From positions 124,001 to 188,000 of the forward strand of contig NZ_JACLHY010000005.1 of the NCBI RefSeq assembly GCF_014397245.1: 64,000 nt of DNA, in the 5' to 3' direction. Each line of letters starts with the position of its first letter. Position 1 is the stretch's first letter. The position numbers were made by a program, and so were the translations under genes. The notes below the pieces were generated by a model that ran no database searches, had not been told where the DNA came from, and worked only from the letters and a program-made list of their open reading frames with translations. Shown one piece after another: positions 17,979 to 28,497 of this stretch. This DNA comes from Arenibacter arenosicollis (GTDB lineage: Bacteria; Bacteroidota; Bacteroidia; Flavobacteriales; Flavobacteriaceae).

Positions 17979-18287
17979 AAATTTCCGTTTTGGATTTCAA
18001 TTTGGCTAAATTAAGACAAAAAAGTGTCATCATTTAGTAAAATATAGGGAATATCAATCCCGATAGTATTTTAGATTTGTAGAGCTAAGTTTTAATAGTC
18101 AGATTTTATAGCAATAAATTTTATGGATAGTGCATAAAATATGATAAAAAATTTGGATATTGATAAACTTTAGAGCTTGGAAAAGCTGAATGTTTTTTAG
18201 TGCATTATTCAAACTTTGATTTCATATAATAACAGCAAGTTTAGGAGGGAAAAAAATGATAATTGAGTGTTTTAGGTTTGTATTATT
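17979..18287. promoter_or_regulatory. Divergent promoter region between AraC regulator and ThuA operon
   Basis: 309 AT-rich bases between the start codons of the regulator (minus) and the first ThuA gene of the long plus-strand operon. It must hold both promoters and probably regulator sites. No clear repeat pair was identified by eye. Confidence 0.5.
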
Positions 18288-19445
18288 ATGTTAGAATCAT
18301 TAATTTTTACGTCTTCTTTATTTTCGATTATCCGGCGAAGAACAATATGGTATTTCGCAATGGTTTTTTTTCTTTGTTCATGTGCAGATCATGACAAGAA
18401 AAATTCCTTGGGTTTTAATTCGAAGTTCGTCGCTCAGGTAAGTGGAGAGGAGATAGGGCAGTCGTTGACAGTAATGGACAATGAAGATGAGTTTCGTGTA
18501 ACATATAAAGGAGAAGATGGTCCTGGGAAAGGTAAACATATTGTGTTTATTGCCACCGATCACGAATACAGGGGAGAGGAGACATTGCCTGCCTTGGCTA
18601 GGATTTTAGCTAAAAGATATGGTTTCACCTGTACAGTGGTATGGGCTTTGGACGATAATGGCAATATTTTTCCAGGTGGCTCAAACTTGAAAGGTTTGGA
18701 CGTCCTTAAAGTTGCAGATCTAATGGTAATATTTACCAGGTTTGCAAATTTTGAAGATAAGCAAATGCAATATATAGATGACTATCTGCATAATGGAGGA
18801 CCGGTAGTAGGCCTAAGGACATCTACACATGCCTTTAAAAATGCAGATAACCCCAATTGGGGACATTATGATTATAAATACGAAGGTGAAAAAAAGGCTT
18901 GGCATGGTGGATTTGGAGAAGTAGTTTTAGGAGAGACCTGGGTGGGGCATTACGGAAAGAACCATCAACAGGCATCCAAACTGATTTTGGAGGAAACGAA
19001 TAAAGAACATCCAATACTACTGGGAGTAAATAGTGCATGGGCACAGTGTGGAGGCTATAATGCATATCCTCAAGGAAAGGATTTAAAATTCCTAGCTCGC
19101 GGAAGGGTTTTGAACGGAATGACACCCGATGCTGCACCGGACACTACCAAAGAAGAACTTCCGGTAGCTTGGGCACGCACTTACCAATTGGAATCAGGTA
19201 GGCCGGGACGTGCCTTTACTACTACCCATGGGGCTTCAGAAGATATATTGAGTGAAGGTTTTAGAAGAATGCTCATTAATGCCTGCTTATGGGGACTGGA
19301 AATGGAAAAAGATATTAAAGCGGATAATCCGATCGATTTTGTAGGAGGATTTGAGCCAACTACGTTTAACTTTGAGGGTTATCAGAAAAATGTAAAGCCT
19401 TCCGACCTTGAAGGTTGGGAATCTGTAATAATGCCAAGAAAATAA
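18288..19445 (+). CDS. ThuA-domain lipoprotein (second copy)
   Basis: A 385-residue paralogue of the ThuA protein at 13252-14388, with matching blocks [53 protein letters not shown] and a C-terminal PTTFNF stretch. A hydrophobic leader preceded by RRR ends in a lipobox (FFLCSC), so it is lipidated. ATG 18288 is taken as start; an ATG at 18360 would leave only seven residues before the Cys and no charged region, so is less likely. It opens the plus-strand sugar operon, followed 23 bases later by a TIM-barrel isomerase. Having one ThuA in each half suggests distinct glycosides or a sequential pair. Confidence 0.85.
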   Translation: MLESLIFTSSLFSIIRRRTIWYFAMVFFLCSCADHDKKNSLGFNSKFVAQVSGEEIGQSLTVMDNEDEFRVTYKGEDGPGKGKHIVFIATDHEYRGEETLPALARILAKRYGFTCTVVWALDDNGNIFPGGSNLKGLDVLKVADLMVIFTRFANFEDKQMQYIDDYLHNGGPVVGLRTSTHAFKNADNPNWGHYDYKYEGEKKAWHGGFGEVVLGETWVGHYGKNHQQASKLILEETNKEHPILLGVNSAWAQCGGYNAYPQGKDLKFLARGRVLNGMTPDAAPDTTKEELPVAWARTYQLESGRPGRAFTTTHGASEDILSEGFRRMLINACLWGLEMEKDIKADNPIDFVGGFEPTTFNFEGYQKNVKPSDLEGWESVIMPRK

Positions 19446-19468
19446 TAAGAACAATTAAAATTAATATT

Positions 19469-20518
19469 ATGCCAGAAAATAACTATCCTAAACTCCACAA
19501 CGCTTCGTGGCCAGGTGTGGTAGGAAAAGGACCTGATTCAGAGCCACCAATTTCTATAGATACCATGATCGAGCTAACGGCCAATGCCGAGGTAGACGGG
19601 GTTAAATTTGATGGATTTGATCTATTTGCCGCCGATCCCCATTTGGATATCGATTCCAATGATGACGGTATTAAAAAATTGGCAGATAAGGCCAGCGCTA
19701 AAAATCTGGAGATTGGAAGTTTGGTAGCTCCGGTATGGGCAGGAACTGGAGGAGGTTCTGCTATGGGATCTCGGGAAGAACGCAATCAATTTGTAACTCA
19801 GGTACGCAAAGCCTGTGAAATAGGAAAAAAATTACGAGATCTAGGAATACGTCCCAACGGTGTTATTCGAATAGATTCGTCCGTTGATCCACATAGTTGG
19901 GCAGCGGATCCTGTGGCCAACACAAAATTAATTGCTCAAACTTTCCGCGAGGCTTGCGATGTTGCTGCCGATTACGGAGAATCACTTGCAGCTGAAGGTG
20001 AAATTTGTTGGGGTGGAATGCACGGTTGGAAAACCATGGTAAATACCCTTGAGGCGGTAGATCGTCCCAATATAGGATTTCAGGCAGATATGGCGCATAC
20101 TTTATTGTATCTGTTGGGTTATAATAAAGAGGATGAGAGAATATTGCCCAAAGATTTTGATTGGAGCGATAGGGCAACTTTAACAGAAGGTCTTAAAACC
20201 ATAACCGCGGCCCTTCGCCCATGGACCATTGATTTTCACGTAGCCCAGAATGATGGCACGGTTTTCGGATCTGGATCTCATGATAAAACGGGTAGACATT
20301 GTCAGGCCTCGGACCCGAACGGAAAATTGGATATCGCTGTGGATGCCGGCCATTGGTTGCGTGACGAAAACGGTATTCTGACCAAAAAAATAAGACATAT
20401 CTGTTGGGATGGATGTATGTTCCCCAACGATGTAATGATGCAGCCTAAAACTTGGAACGATATTTTAGGGGCTATGATCAAAGTGCGTCAACAACATGGT
20501 TGGTACGAAGCAACTTAG
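19469..20518 (+). CDS. TIM-barrel sugar isomerase/epimerase
   Basis: A 349-residue xylose-isomerase-like TIM-barrel protein. Candidate metal ligands occur in [10 protein letters not shown] (Glu), [10 protein letters not shown] (Asp/His), [12 protein letters not shown] (His) and [11 protein letters not shown]. It is larger and clearly different from the ketose epimerase at 14421. It starts at ATG 19469 (MPENNYP); the longer frame from 19415 would overlap the ThuA gene and add an unlikely leader. In operon with ThuA upstream and a Gfo/Idh enzyme downstream. A role in isomerising or cleaving a keto-sugar intermediate is inferred from context. Confidence 0.8.
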   Translation: MPENNYPKLHNASWPGVVGKGPDSEPPISIDTMIELTANAEVDGVKFDGFDLFAADPHLDIDSNDDGIKKLADKASAKNLEIGSLVAPVWAGTGGGSAMGSREERNQFVTQVRKACEIGKKLRDLGIRPNGVIRIDSSVDPHSWAADPVANTKLIAQTFREACDVAADYGESLAAEGEICWGGMHGWKTMVNTLEAVDRPNIGFQADMAHTLLYLLGYNKEDERILPKDFDWSDRATLTEGLKTITAALRPWTIDFHVAQNDGTVFGSGSHDKTGRHCQASDPNGKLDIAVDAGHWLRDENGILTKKIRHICWDGCMFPNDVMMQPKTWNDILGAMIKVRQQHGWYEAT

Positions 20519-20581
20519 GATTAATAGTTAATGCTCGATTGTTCAATATAAATTCAATTTAAAATAAAAAATAGAGTACAC

Positions 20582-21736
20582 ATGTCAAGTAAGAAAGAAT
20601 TACGAATAGGAATGGTAGGATATGGATTTATGGGAAGAACCCATTCCAATGCCTACAGGAGGGTTGGCAATTTTTTTCCAGAACTGAAATATCAACCTAT
20701 ATTAAAAGCTATTTGTGGGCGTAATCTAGAACGGACGCAGGCATTTGCCGATCAATGGGGCTATGAATCAGTAGAAACCGATTGGAAAAAGCTGATTGCC
20801 CGTGATGATATTGATGCCATTGATATCTGTACTCCCAACAATATGCATGCAGAAATTGCCATTGCAGCCGCGGAAGCGGGAAAAATGGTTTTATGTGAAA
20901 AACCTTTGGCACGTACCGTTGCAGAAGCGCAACCTATGGTAGATGCTATTGAAAAGGCAGGAGTGCCCAATACGGTTTATTTCAATTACCGAAGATTGCC
21001 ATCTGTAAGCCTTGCAAAACGACTAATTGATGCAGGTAAATTGGGCAAAATATTTCATTATCGAGCCAATTTTTTACAGGATTGGACCATAAGTCCAGAA
21101 CTTCCACAAGGTGGGGAAGGATTATGGCGATTGGATAATGACGCGGCCGGATCTGGAGTAACAGGTGATCTATTGGCGCACTGTATAGATACTGCAATGT
21201 GGTTGAACGGTGGAATAAAGGATGTTTCTGCCATGACCGAAACCTTTATTAAGGAAAGGGTGCATACGGGTACTGGCGAAAAACAAGAGGTAACTATTGA
21301 TGATGCCTGTATGTTTCATTGCCATTTCGATAATGGTTCTTTGGGTCTTTTTGAATCTACAAGGTACGCTAGGGGTCATAAGGCCCTATATACTTTTGAA
21401 ATAAATGGGGAACATGCCTCCATAAAATGGAACCTGCACGACCTTCAGCGTTTGGAGTATTTTGACCATAGGGACGAGTCTCAGGAAAGGGGATGGCGTT
21501 CAATCCATGTTACGGATGGTGATCATCCTTATATGGATAAATGGTGGGTGCCAGGATTATCAATTGGTTACGAGCATAGCTTTGTACATCAAATAGCAGA
21601 TTTTCTTAAAGCCTTGGAAGAAGGTAAACCATGTTCGCCTACCTTTAAGGAGGCTCAAGAAACACAGAAAGTTTGTGAAGCAGTTTTAGACTCTGCCAAA
21701 ACTAAAAGTTGGAAAGATACAGGTGTTGAATGGTAG
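20582..21736 (+). CDS. Gfo/Idh/MocA-family NAD-dependent sugar oxidoreductase
   Basis: A 384-residue oxidoreductase. The Rossmann motif [16 protein letters not shown] opens the protein, followed by [17 protein letters not shown] and the catalytic Lys in LCEKPLART. The C-terminal sheet domain contains [15 protein letters not shown], with the His/Asp pair typical of inositol- and glycoside-3-dehydrogenases. No Tat signal is present, so it is cytoplasmic. Family members oxidise a ring hydroxyl, often at C3, to a keto group, which fits the ThuA neighbours. Operon position: 63 bases after the isomerase. Confidence 0.88.
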   Translation: MSSKKELRIGMVGYGFMGRTHSNAYRRVGNFFPELKYQPILKAICGRNLERTQAFADQWGYESVETDWKKLIARDDIDAIDICTPNNMHAEIAIAAAEAGKMVLCEKPLARTVAEAQPMVDAIEKAGVPNTVYFNYRRLPSVSLAKRLIDAGKLGKIFHYRANFLQDWTISPELPQGGEGLWRLDNDAAGSGVTGDLLAHCIDTAMWLNGGIKDVSAMTETFIKERVHTGTGEKQEVTIDDACMFHCHFDNGSLGLFESTRYARGHKALYTFEINGEHASIKWNLHDLQRLEYFDHRDESQERGWRSIHVTDGDHPYMDKWWVPGLSIGYEHSFVHQIADFLKALEEGKPCSPTFKEAQETQKVCEAVLDSAKTKSWKDTGVEW

Positions 21737-21832
21737 CTTAAGATTTCCCTAATGGGAAGGCTTTAGTGTAAAGTTGAATAGTTATTTTTTCAACTTGAAA
21801 TTAAACTTGAATTAAATCAATAAATTATCCCG

Positions 21833-22945
21833 ATGAGTAATTCTATAAAAGGCTTTTGCCTTCAGAGCAACGAAAAAATATATCCAAACTCTGGCCAATC
21901 TGTACTGAGTAATTCTGCTGTAGTAGACATGGAAATCCCTCCATTAAAGGAAGGGGAAATATTGGCAAAAACACTGTACACAGGTATTTGTGGTTCAGAC
22001 AATAGCGCAACTATTGGCAAGGCCAATTTTGACTGGGTGCAACGTCCCCGAGTTATTGGTCACGAATTTAGTGCCGAAGTATTGGAATTGGGACCAGGGG
22101 ACCATGGAGACCTTAAAGTAGGCGATATTTTTACTCCTTTGGCCATGTTGGGTTGCCGGGAAGAAGATTGTCCTGCCTGCAGTGTATCCAAATGGAATTT
22201 GTGTTCCAAAAAGGAAATAATAGGTTTTCATAGAAACGGAGGATTTGGACAACAAGTGGTGTTGGAATCAGATAGGGTTGTCCCTTTAATGAAGGGTCTA
22301 ACGCCGGCCCAAGGTGCCTTGGTAGAACCTTTGTCCATTATTACCAATGCACTTTATAATAAATGCGATATTAAACCTGGTCAGGATGTGGTGGTAACAG
22401 GTTGTGGCATTATAGGGATGATGTCTGCCGAAGTTGCTAGGGCCGCTGGGGCAAGGGTTGCCGTTACAGGTATTGCACACGATCGCGATATCCGTTTAAA
22501 AAGAGCAAAAGAAAGAGGTTTCATTACCATAGAGGTTTCGCCGGAAAACTCCTTGACCACACAATTGCAAAATGGTATTACCGATGATAATGGTGTTCCG
22601 TTTGGCTCTAACGGGAAAATAGATTTGCTTATAGAATGTTCTGGTGTTCCACCAGTCCTTACAGAAGCAATTGGTGTTGTAAAACCGGAAGGGGACATAT
22701 GTGTTATTGCTACCTATGGAACCGATGTGCAGATCAATGCCACACACCTCACCCGTACATCCTTGAATATGAGGGGGTCTATGGGGTCTTGTAGAGCAGA
22801 TTATATGGCTGCACAAAAATTGATGGTTACCGGAATTTTCCCTTCTGAACATTATACGGATTACTATGATTTTAAAGACATTAATCAAGCTTTTGAGGAT
22901 TCTATAAAAGCTAATAATATGAAGGCGGTTGTAAAAATGAACTAA
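21833..22945 (+). CDS. Zinc-dependent alcohol/polyol dehydrogenase
   Basis: A 370-residue MDR enzyme with both zinc sites: catalytic Cys53 (GICGSD) and His77-Glu78 (GHE), structural Cys108, Cys113, Cys116 and Cys124. The NAD lobe has VVTGCGIIGMMSAEVARA. The arrangement matches sorbitol, threonine and galactitol-type dehydrogenases. It probably oxidises a secondary hydroxyl of the sugar or polyol processed by the operon. It lies 96 bases after the Gfo/Idh gene. Confidence 0.88.
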   Translation: MSNSIKGFCLQSNEKIYPNSGQSVLSNSAVVDMEIPPLKEGEILAKTLYTGICGSDNSATIGKANFDWVQRPRVIGHEFSAEVLELGPGDHGDLKVGDIFTPLAMLGCREEDCPACSVSKWNLCSKKEIIGFHRNGGFGQQVVLESDRVVPLMKGLTPAQGALVEPLSIITNALYNKCDIKPGQDVVVTGCGIIGMMSAEVARAAGARVAVTGIAHDRDIRLKRAKERGFITIEVSPENSLTTQLQNGITDDNGVPFGSNGKIDLLIECSGVPPVLTEAIGVVKPEGDICVIATYGTDVQINATHLTRTSLNMRGSMGSCRADYMAAQKLMVTGIFPSEHYTDYYDFKDINQAFEDSIKANNMKAVVKMN

Positions 22946-23007
22946 CAATTCATGTGGTCTTCTTAAGACCTACAACATAATATCTAAAAAAATAAGCATT
23001 AAAGATT

Positions 23008-24027
23008 ATGCACAAAATATTTATTACCGGGGGTACAGGCTGCATAGGGTCGGTTACTATTTATAAACTTTTACAGTCAAAGGAGGTTGGAAAAATTGTT
23101 ATTGCAACACGCTCCAATAATACAGATCCATTGAAATTGTGGATGGGGGAAGATTTGGATTCCCGTTTAGAGTTCGTTACTCTTGATGTCTCAAATTACA
23201 AAGAGATTGAAAGGGTATTGTTCGAAGTTGACCCAACGCACATTATACATTTAGGGGCGTACCAAAGTCCAGATTGTTCCCGCGATCACATAGGTGGAAT
23301 GGAAATAAATACTGGAGGTACAATGGCACTTTTTGATGCTGCTGAAAAATTATCCAACCTAAAGCGCTTTGTATTTGCAAGTTCTGCCGCAGTTTATGGA
23401 ATGCGGTCCATGTATTCGGTATCCATCATCCCTGAAAATGTTCCTTTAGCTCCGCCCAATCATTATGGGATATGGAAATTAGCGGGTGAGCATCTTGCTC
23501 GCTTATTTCATGACAATACCAAAGTACCAACGGTTTGTTTACGGTTAAATACTACTTACGGGAAAGGTAGGGATAAAGGGAAAACTTCTGCTCCGACCAA
23601 TGCCTTAAAGGCAATAGTCCTAGGACAGGTGGCAGGAAAGGTAATACCTTTTGAAATGCCTTATCAAGGCCGGGAAAACTATCATTTTGTTGAAGATGTG
23701 GGAGCACAATTTGCTGCCTGTGCATTACAGCCCTATGAGGGCTTTGGGGCGTTTAATATTCAAGGTGAAACAATTCCGATTACCTCATTTTTAGAAATTA
23801 TAAAAGAACAGGCTACATCTTTGGGCATGGGAGACTATGTTTCATTATCCGTTACCGAAGGTGCTCCACCTAACCTTTTCGTATGCGATTTAGATCATGC
23901 AAAAATAGCAAACACTTTTAAAGATTTGCCATTGACCGAAATAGTCGAGGGAATAAAAAATTCATTATTGGAGTTTAAGGCGATGGCAGAAAAGGGTACT
24001 TTAAAATATTCTACTGCTGCCTCATGA
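23008..24027 (+). CDS. NAD-dependent epimerase/dehydratase (extended SDR)
   Basis: A 339-residue extended short-chain dehydrogenase. The cofactor motif TGGTGCIG is at residues 7-14; the catalytic Ser lies in FASSAAVYG and the Tyr/Lys pair in NHYGIWKLAGE. Substrates of this group are nucleotide sugars or free uronate/keto sugars; the neighbouring catabolic genes favour a free sugar. It overlaps the next gene by four bases (ATGA), so translation is coupled. Confidence 0.87.
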   Translation: MHKIFITGGTGCIGSVTIYKLLQSKEVGKIVIATRSNNTDPLKLWMGEDLDSRLEFVTLDVSNYKEIERVLFEVDPTHIIHLGAYQSPDCSRDHIGGMEINTGGTMALFDAAEKLSNLKRFVFASSAAVYGMRSMYSVSIIPENVPLAPPNHYGIWKLAGEHLARLFHDNTKVPTVCLRLNTTYGKGRDKGKTSAPTNALKAIVLGQVAGKVIPFEMPYQGRENYHFVEDVGAQFAACALQPYEGFGAFNIQGETIPITSFLEIIKEQATSLGMGDYVSLSVTEGAPPNLFVCDLDHAKIANTFKDLPLTEIVEGIKNSLLEFKAMAEKGTLKYSTAAS

Positions 24028-24995
24028 AAAATATAGGAATAGGATTTATAGGAGCAGGGGATATTGCCGATTTACACGCCGAGGCCATTAATAGTTTGCC
24101 AGGAGCACAACTTGTTGGACTTTGGAATAGAACATTTGAAAAGGGCGCAAAGAAAGCCGAAAAGTTCGGGTGTAAGACTTACAAATCCGTTGATGATTTG
24201 TTAGGGGATGCTGAAATAGATGCTGTTTTTATATTGACCAATATGGAAACCCATTGCGATTATACCCTAAGAGCAGCAAAGGCTGGAAAGCATATATTGG
24301 TAGAAAAACCTGCGGCCTCCAGTATTTCTGAGCTTGAACTCATGCAGGAGGCTGTCGATAAAGCCGGGGTGAAATGTATGCCCGTGCATAATTATATCTA
24401 TGAGGCTGGTATAAAAAGGGCTAAATCCATGATTGAAAGTGGTAAACTGGGCGACATTTCCCAGTTCTATATGATGTACAATATTCATCATGCCGAAGAA
24501 ATCAGGGCGCGCTACCCAGGGGTCATTCGTCAGATATTGACCCATCATAGTTATACCATGTTATATTTGGCCGGACAACCTAAAACCGTATCCTGTCTAA
24601 AACATACCGTTGATACCACTATAGCCCCACAAGAAAATGTGGCAATGGCCAATATACAAATGCAAAACGGTACCCTAAGTCATTTATCGGCGAGCTTCGC
24701 AAATGATGACCATGCAGGGGACCCATGGACTTGTATCATAAAAGTAATTGGAACCAAAGGTAGTACCCGTTATAGTTATCGTGATTGGGTAATAAATGAC
24801 CGCAATGGTGCCCACTCACAAACATACCAAGCCTATCCGGAATCCATTAAAAATACAGCAACACATTTTATCAACAATGTATTGCGGAATAATGAGGCAC
24901 CACTTTCGAGTCTTGAGGATGCCATTACCTGTCAACGAATTATAGAAGCTTGTGAAAAGTCTGTAAAAGAAGGAATTCACGTGAATATCAATTAA
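24024..24995 (+). CDS. Gfo/Idh/MocA-family oxidoreductase (second)
   Basis: A 323-residue NAD-dependent sugar oxidoreductase, distinct from that at 20582. It has GIGFIGAGDIADLHAEA, VFILTNMETHCDYTL and the catalytic Lys in LVEKPAASS. The C-terminal domain contains RQILTHHSYTMLYLAG with paired His. It starts inside the stop of the upstream epimerase gene and is followed 13 bases later by the large cytochrome lipoprotein. Two Gfo/Idh enzymes in one operon could perform oxidation and later re-reduction of the sugar, as in redox-neutral 3-keto routes; this is inference. Confidence 0.87.
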   Translation: MKNIGIGFIGAGDIADLHAEAINSLPGAQLVGLWNRTFEKGAKKAEKFGCKTYKSVDDLLGDAEIDAVFILTNMETHCDYTLRAAKAGKHILVEKPAASSISELELMQEAVDKAGVKCMPVHNYIYEAGIKRAKSMIESGKLGDISQFYMMYNIHHAEEIRARYPGVIRQILTHHSYTMLYLAGQPKTVSCLKHTVDTTIAPQENVAMANIQMQNGTLSHLSASFANDDHAGDPWTCIIKVIGTKGSTRYSYRDWVINDRNGAHSQTYQAYPESIKNTATHFINNVLRNNEAPLSSLEDAITCQRIIEACEKSVKEGIHVNIN

Positions 24996-25008
24996 TTATA
25001 TATCTAAA

Positions 25009-28000
25009 ATGATGAAAATCAGTAAAAAAGTTGCTTGGGGAAAGATTTTCCTGATGCTCTTCCTAGTCCTTGCCGTTTATAGCTGTAGTAAGGAGGAAGA
25101 CAATACCTTAAAAATCGAACCTAATTCCCATATAGTATTGGTGGGTAATAATTTGGGATCGCGTATGATGAATTTTGGGCATTTCGAAACTGAAATGCAA
25201 CTTCGTTATCCCAATGATTCGCTTTATATCCGTAACATGTGTGATGGTGGTAATACACCTGGTTTTAGACCACATTCCTCAAGAAATTCACCTTGGGCGT
25301 TTCCAGGAGCTGATAAATTTCAGCATGAGTCGGGGCAAGCCATACATTTTGTTGACGGTGAAGATGGACGCCGGTCTGGTCCTATTGGCCATTTTCCTTC
25401 GCCGGATGAATGGATTACTAGCTTAAAGGCAGATATTATTATCGGTTTTTTTGGGTATTCCGAGTCTTTTGAAGGTCAAGAAGGCCTGGACAATTATAAG
25501 GCGGAATTACGGGCATTTATTAAACATACCCTAAGTCAAAAATATAATGGTGACACACCTCCGCAATTAGCACTTGTATCACCCATTGCGTTTGAAGATC
25601 TATCCGATAAGATGGACTTGCCCAATGGACAAAAAGAAAATGGGAACCTTGAGCTGTACACTGAGGCAATGAAAGAAGTAGCCGCGGAAGAAGGGGTTCT
25701 TTTTGTGAACGCTTTTGATCCCACTAGGGAATGGTATCAATCCGAAAGTACAGATTTAACCCAGGATGGTTTTCAGCTAAACGATTTGGGCTACCAGAAG
25801 TTTGCCAAGTTGTTGGCGGATAAAGTTTTCGGTACCAAAGAAAGTAAGGTCGAAGAAAACCGTGAATTGGTGCTGGATGCCGTAAATGAAAAAAACTGGT
25901 TCTGGCATAACGATTTTAAAATCCCCAATGGTGTTCATGCCTATGGAAGACGTTACGATCCATACGGTCCGGATAACTATCCTTTTGAGATCGAGAAAAT
26001 ACGTCAGATGACCGCTATTCGAGATACGGCCATTTGGGAAGCACTGCAGGGCAAAAAAATGGATTTGGCCAAAAGTGATGCTAAAACCAAAGAATTACCT
26101 GAAGTAAAAACGAATTATAAGCCCAGTGATAAAAATGGAACACCGGAGTATTTATATGGGAAAGATGCCCTGGATAAAATTAAGACGGCACCCGGTTATA
26201 AGATAGAACTTTTTGCCTCTGAGGTAGAGTTTCCTGACCTAGCCAATCCCGTACAGATTTCCTTCGATAATAAAGGAAGGCTATGGGTAGGGGTAATGCC
26301 CAGTTACCCTCATTATAAGCCCGGCGATAGTAAACCCAATGATAAGTTGTTAATATTGGAGGATACGGACAATGATGGCAAGGCTGATAAGCAAACTGTC
26401 TTTGCGGACGGACTTCATCTAACCATAGGATTTGAATTTGCGCCAGAAGGTGTATATGTTTCTCAAGGTACCAACTTGATATTGTTAAAGGATACAGATG
26501 GCGATGACAAGGCCGATGCCAAGGATATCATTTTAAGTGGATTCGATGATCACGATACGCACCATGCAATTAGTGCGTTTACAACCGATCCTTCAGGAGC
26601 GATCTATATGGGCGAAGGGGTGTTTTTACATACCAATGTGGAAACTGCGTATGGTACTGTTAGAGGAACCAACGGTGGGTTCTATAGGTATAGCCCACAA
26701 AGGCATCATTTGGAACGGACTGCACAATTGCCCATTCCAAACCCATGGGGTATAGCTTTCGATGATTGGGGGCAACCATTTTTTGAACATACTTCCGGTC
26801 CCTCTGCTACTTGGATGATGCCAGGAACAATTGTACCAAGGTACGGGGTAAGTTCTCCATTACCTGAAAACCTTATTGAAAAGAAACATTTGGTAAGACC
26901 AACCTCTGGATTGGAATTTGTATCCAGTAGACACTTCCCCGATGCTGCACAAGGCAATATGTTGATTGCGAATACTATTGGTTTCTTGGGTATTAAGGAA
27001 CATTCAATGGTAGATGATCCAAAAACTGCTGGTTATGTAAGCAAGCATCAAGAGGATTTGATTTCTGCAACCGATAAAAATTTCCGACCAGTAGATTTGG
27101 AGTTTGCTCCTGATGGTTCTTTGTACGTTATAGATTGGCACAATGTTCTTATTGGACATATGCAGCACAATGCACGTGATCCACTGAGGGATCATGCACA
27201 CGGGAGAGTATATCGTATTACCTACCCATCAAGACCTTTGGTGGAACCTGCCAAGATTGTTGATGCTAGTATAGATGAATTATTGGATAACCTTAAACTT
27301 CCCGAATACCGTACCCGATACAGGACAAAAAGGGAATTGCGAGCTAGGGATGCCTCCGAAGTTTTGTCAAAATTAAAAACTTGGGTAGCAAGTTTGGATA
27401 AAAGTGAGCCTAGATATGAACACAATCTATTGGAAGCTTTATGGGTTACCTGGGGCTTGGATCAAGTTGATGGACAATTACTTGAACAAGTACTCAATGC
27501 AAAAGATTTCAAGGCCCGTGCCGCTGCTGTAGGTGTTCTTCGCTATGCAGGACATCAGATTCCAGATCAGGCAGACCTTCTAATGGAAGCTGCAAAGGAT
27601 GATAATCCACGGGTAAGATTGGAGGCCTTGGTTGCTGCTTCTTGGTTGGGTAGGGATGTTGGAATTCCTATCATAACCGAAGCTGGAAAAAAGGGATTGG
27701 ACAAATGGATGGAAAAGCCTTATGAATCGGCCCTGGCCCATTTAAATGGCCATAAAGCAGGGGAAGAGCCCAAAGAGGTAATTAAGACCGATCTAAAAGG
27801 AAAAGACTTAGAGCTTTTGGTTGCAGGACGGGAAATATATATGAGGGATGGTTATTGTGCCACGTGCCACCAACCGGATGGCCAAGGTCTGGAAGCTTCT
27901 GGTTTTCCTCCACTAGCTGGATCTGAATGGGTAACTGGTAATGTTGATAGACTTATAAAATTAACAACGAATGGACTAATGGGGCCTATAGAAGTTAATG

Positions 28001-28218
28001 GCAAGGCCTATCCAGGACAAGTTCCTATGACACCATTTGGAAATTTACTTACTGCAGATGAAACTGCGGCCGTATTAACCTATGTTAGAAATACTTTTGG
28101 AAATAAAGCCTCGGTAATTTCTGCAGATAAAGTGAAGGAAGTCCGTGAGCAAATCAAGGATAAACAAGGCTTTTATTCCCCAGAGGAATTATTAAAAGAG
28201 CATCCGCACGGAAAGTAA
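25009..28218 (+). CDS. SGNH-like/PVC-type beta-propeller dehydrogenase/cytochrome c lipoprotein
   Basis: A 1069-residue multidomain lipoprotein (lipobox Cys26, AVYSC). Order: SGNH-like domain (~38-280), linker, beta-propeller membrane-bound-dehydrogenase domain of the PVC type (~385-760; PNDKLLILEDTDNDGKAD, TSGLEFVSSRHFPD, DLEFAPDGSLYVIDWHN), HEAT-like helices (~780-930), and a C-terminal cytochrome c with CATCH at 950-954. The SGNH part looks non-catalytic: GNN replaces the Ser-bearing GDS at 46-48, and the DxxH end reads DGFQ. The protein closes the sugar operon, and a terminator follows. It may oxidise an outer sugar and pass electrons on through its heme; the exact reaction is unknown. 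Confidence 0.82.
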   Translation: MMKISKKVAWGKIFLMLFLVLAVYSCSKEEDNTLKIEPNSHIVLVGNNLGSRMMNFGHFETEMQLRYPNDSLYIRNMCDGGNTPGFRPHSSRNSPWAFPGADKFQHESGQAIHFVDGEDGRRSGPIGHFPSPDEWITSLKADIIIGFFGYSESFEGQEGLDNYKAELRAFIKHTLSQKYNGDTPPQLALVSPIAFEDLSDKMDLPNGQKENGNLELYTEAMKEVAAEEGVLFVNAFDPTREWYQSESTDLTQDGFQLNDLGYQKFAKLLADKVFGTKESKVEENRELVLDAVNEKNWFWHNDFKIPNGVHAYGRRYDPYGPDNYPFEIEKIRQMTAIRDTAIWEALQGKKMDLAKSDAKTKELPEVKTNYKPSDKNGTPEYLYGKDALDKIKTAPGYKIELFASEVEFPDLANPVQISFDNKGRLWVGVMPSYPHYKPGDSKPNDKLLILEDTDNDGKADKQTVFADGLHLTIGFEFAPEGVYVSQGTNLILLKDTDGDDKADAKDIILSGFDDHDTHHAISAFTTDPSGAIYMGEGVFLHTNVETAYGTVRGTNGGFYRYSPQRHHLERTAQLPIPNPWGIAFDDWGQPFFEHTSGPSATWMMPGTIVPRYGVSSPLPENLIEKKHLVRPTSGLEFVSSRHFPDAAQGNMLIANTIGFLGIKEHSMVDDPKTAGYVSKHQEDLISATDKNFRPVDLEFAPDGSLYVIDWHNVLIGHMQHNARDPLRDHAHGRVYRITYPSRPLVEPAKIVDASIDELLDNLKLPEYRTRYRTKRELRARDASEVLSKLKTWVASLDKSEPRYEHNLLEALWVTWGLDQVDGQLLEQVLNAKDFKARAAAVGVLRYAGHQIPDQADLLMEAAKDDNPRVRLEALVAASWLGRDVGIPIITEAGKKGLDKWMEKPYESALAHLNGHKAGEEPKEVIKTDLKGKDLELLVAGREIYMRDGYCATCHQPDGQGLEASGFPPLAGSEWVTGNVDRLIKLTTNGLMGPIEVNGKAYPGQVPMTPFGNLLTADETAAVLTYVRNTFGNKASVISADKVKEVREQIKDKQGFYSPEELLKEHPHGK

Positions 28219-28247
28219 AAGGAAATTAATTTTAAAATTTTGGTTCA

Positions 28248-28286
28248 AAGGCTGTTTAAAGAGTTTTTCTTTAAACAGCCTTTTTT
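28248..28286 (+). terminator. Rho-independent terminator of the sugar operon
   Basis: Fifteen-base arms 28248-28262 and 28268-28282 pair perfectly (AAGGCTGTTTAAAGA against TCTTTAAACAGCCTT) around a 5-base loop, followed by T-rich sequence. It starts 30 bases after the stop at 28218. Confidence 0.9.
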
Positions 28287-28497
28287 CCGTTTTAAGGTTT
28301 TTTTTAAAACTGCACTTTCAAATTTTAAATCGTGTGTTTCTGCCAAGATTTTGTTAAAAACCTCTGTTTTTTAGGATTATACATTAATAAGCCATATTAT
28401 TCGAGATTATTGTGTTAAGTTTTCATACGTTTATACGACTAATGGATTTTTAGTACAGGAATAATTAATATTTGAACAGTAAAAATAGTTATTAAAT

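Noticed and set aside
22496-22948. 150-residue minus-strand frame opposite the Zn-dehydrogenase
   Set aside because: Antisense to a strongly supported gene, no recognisable protein pattern.
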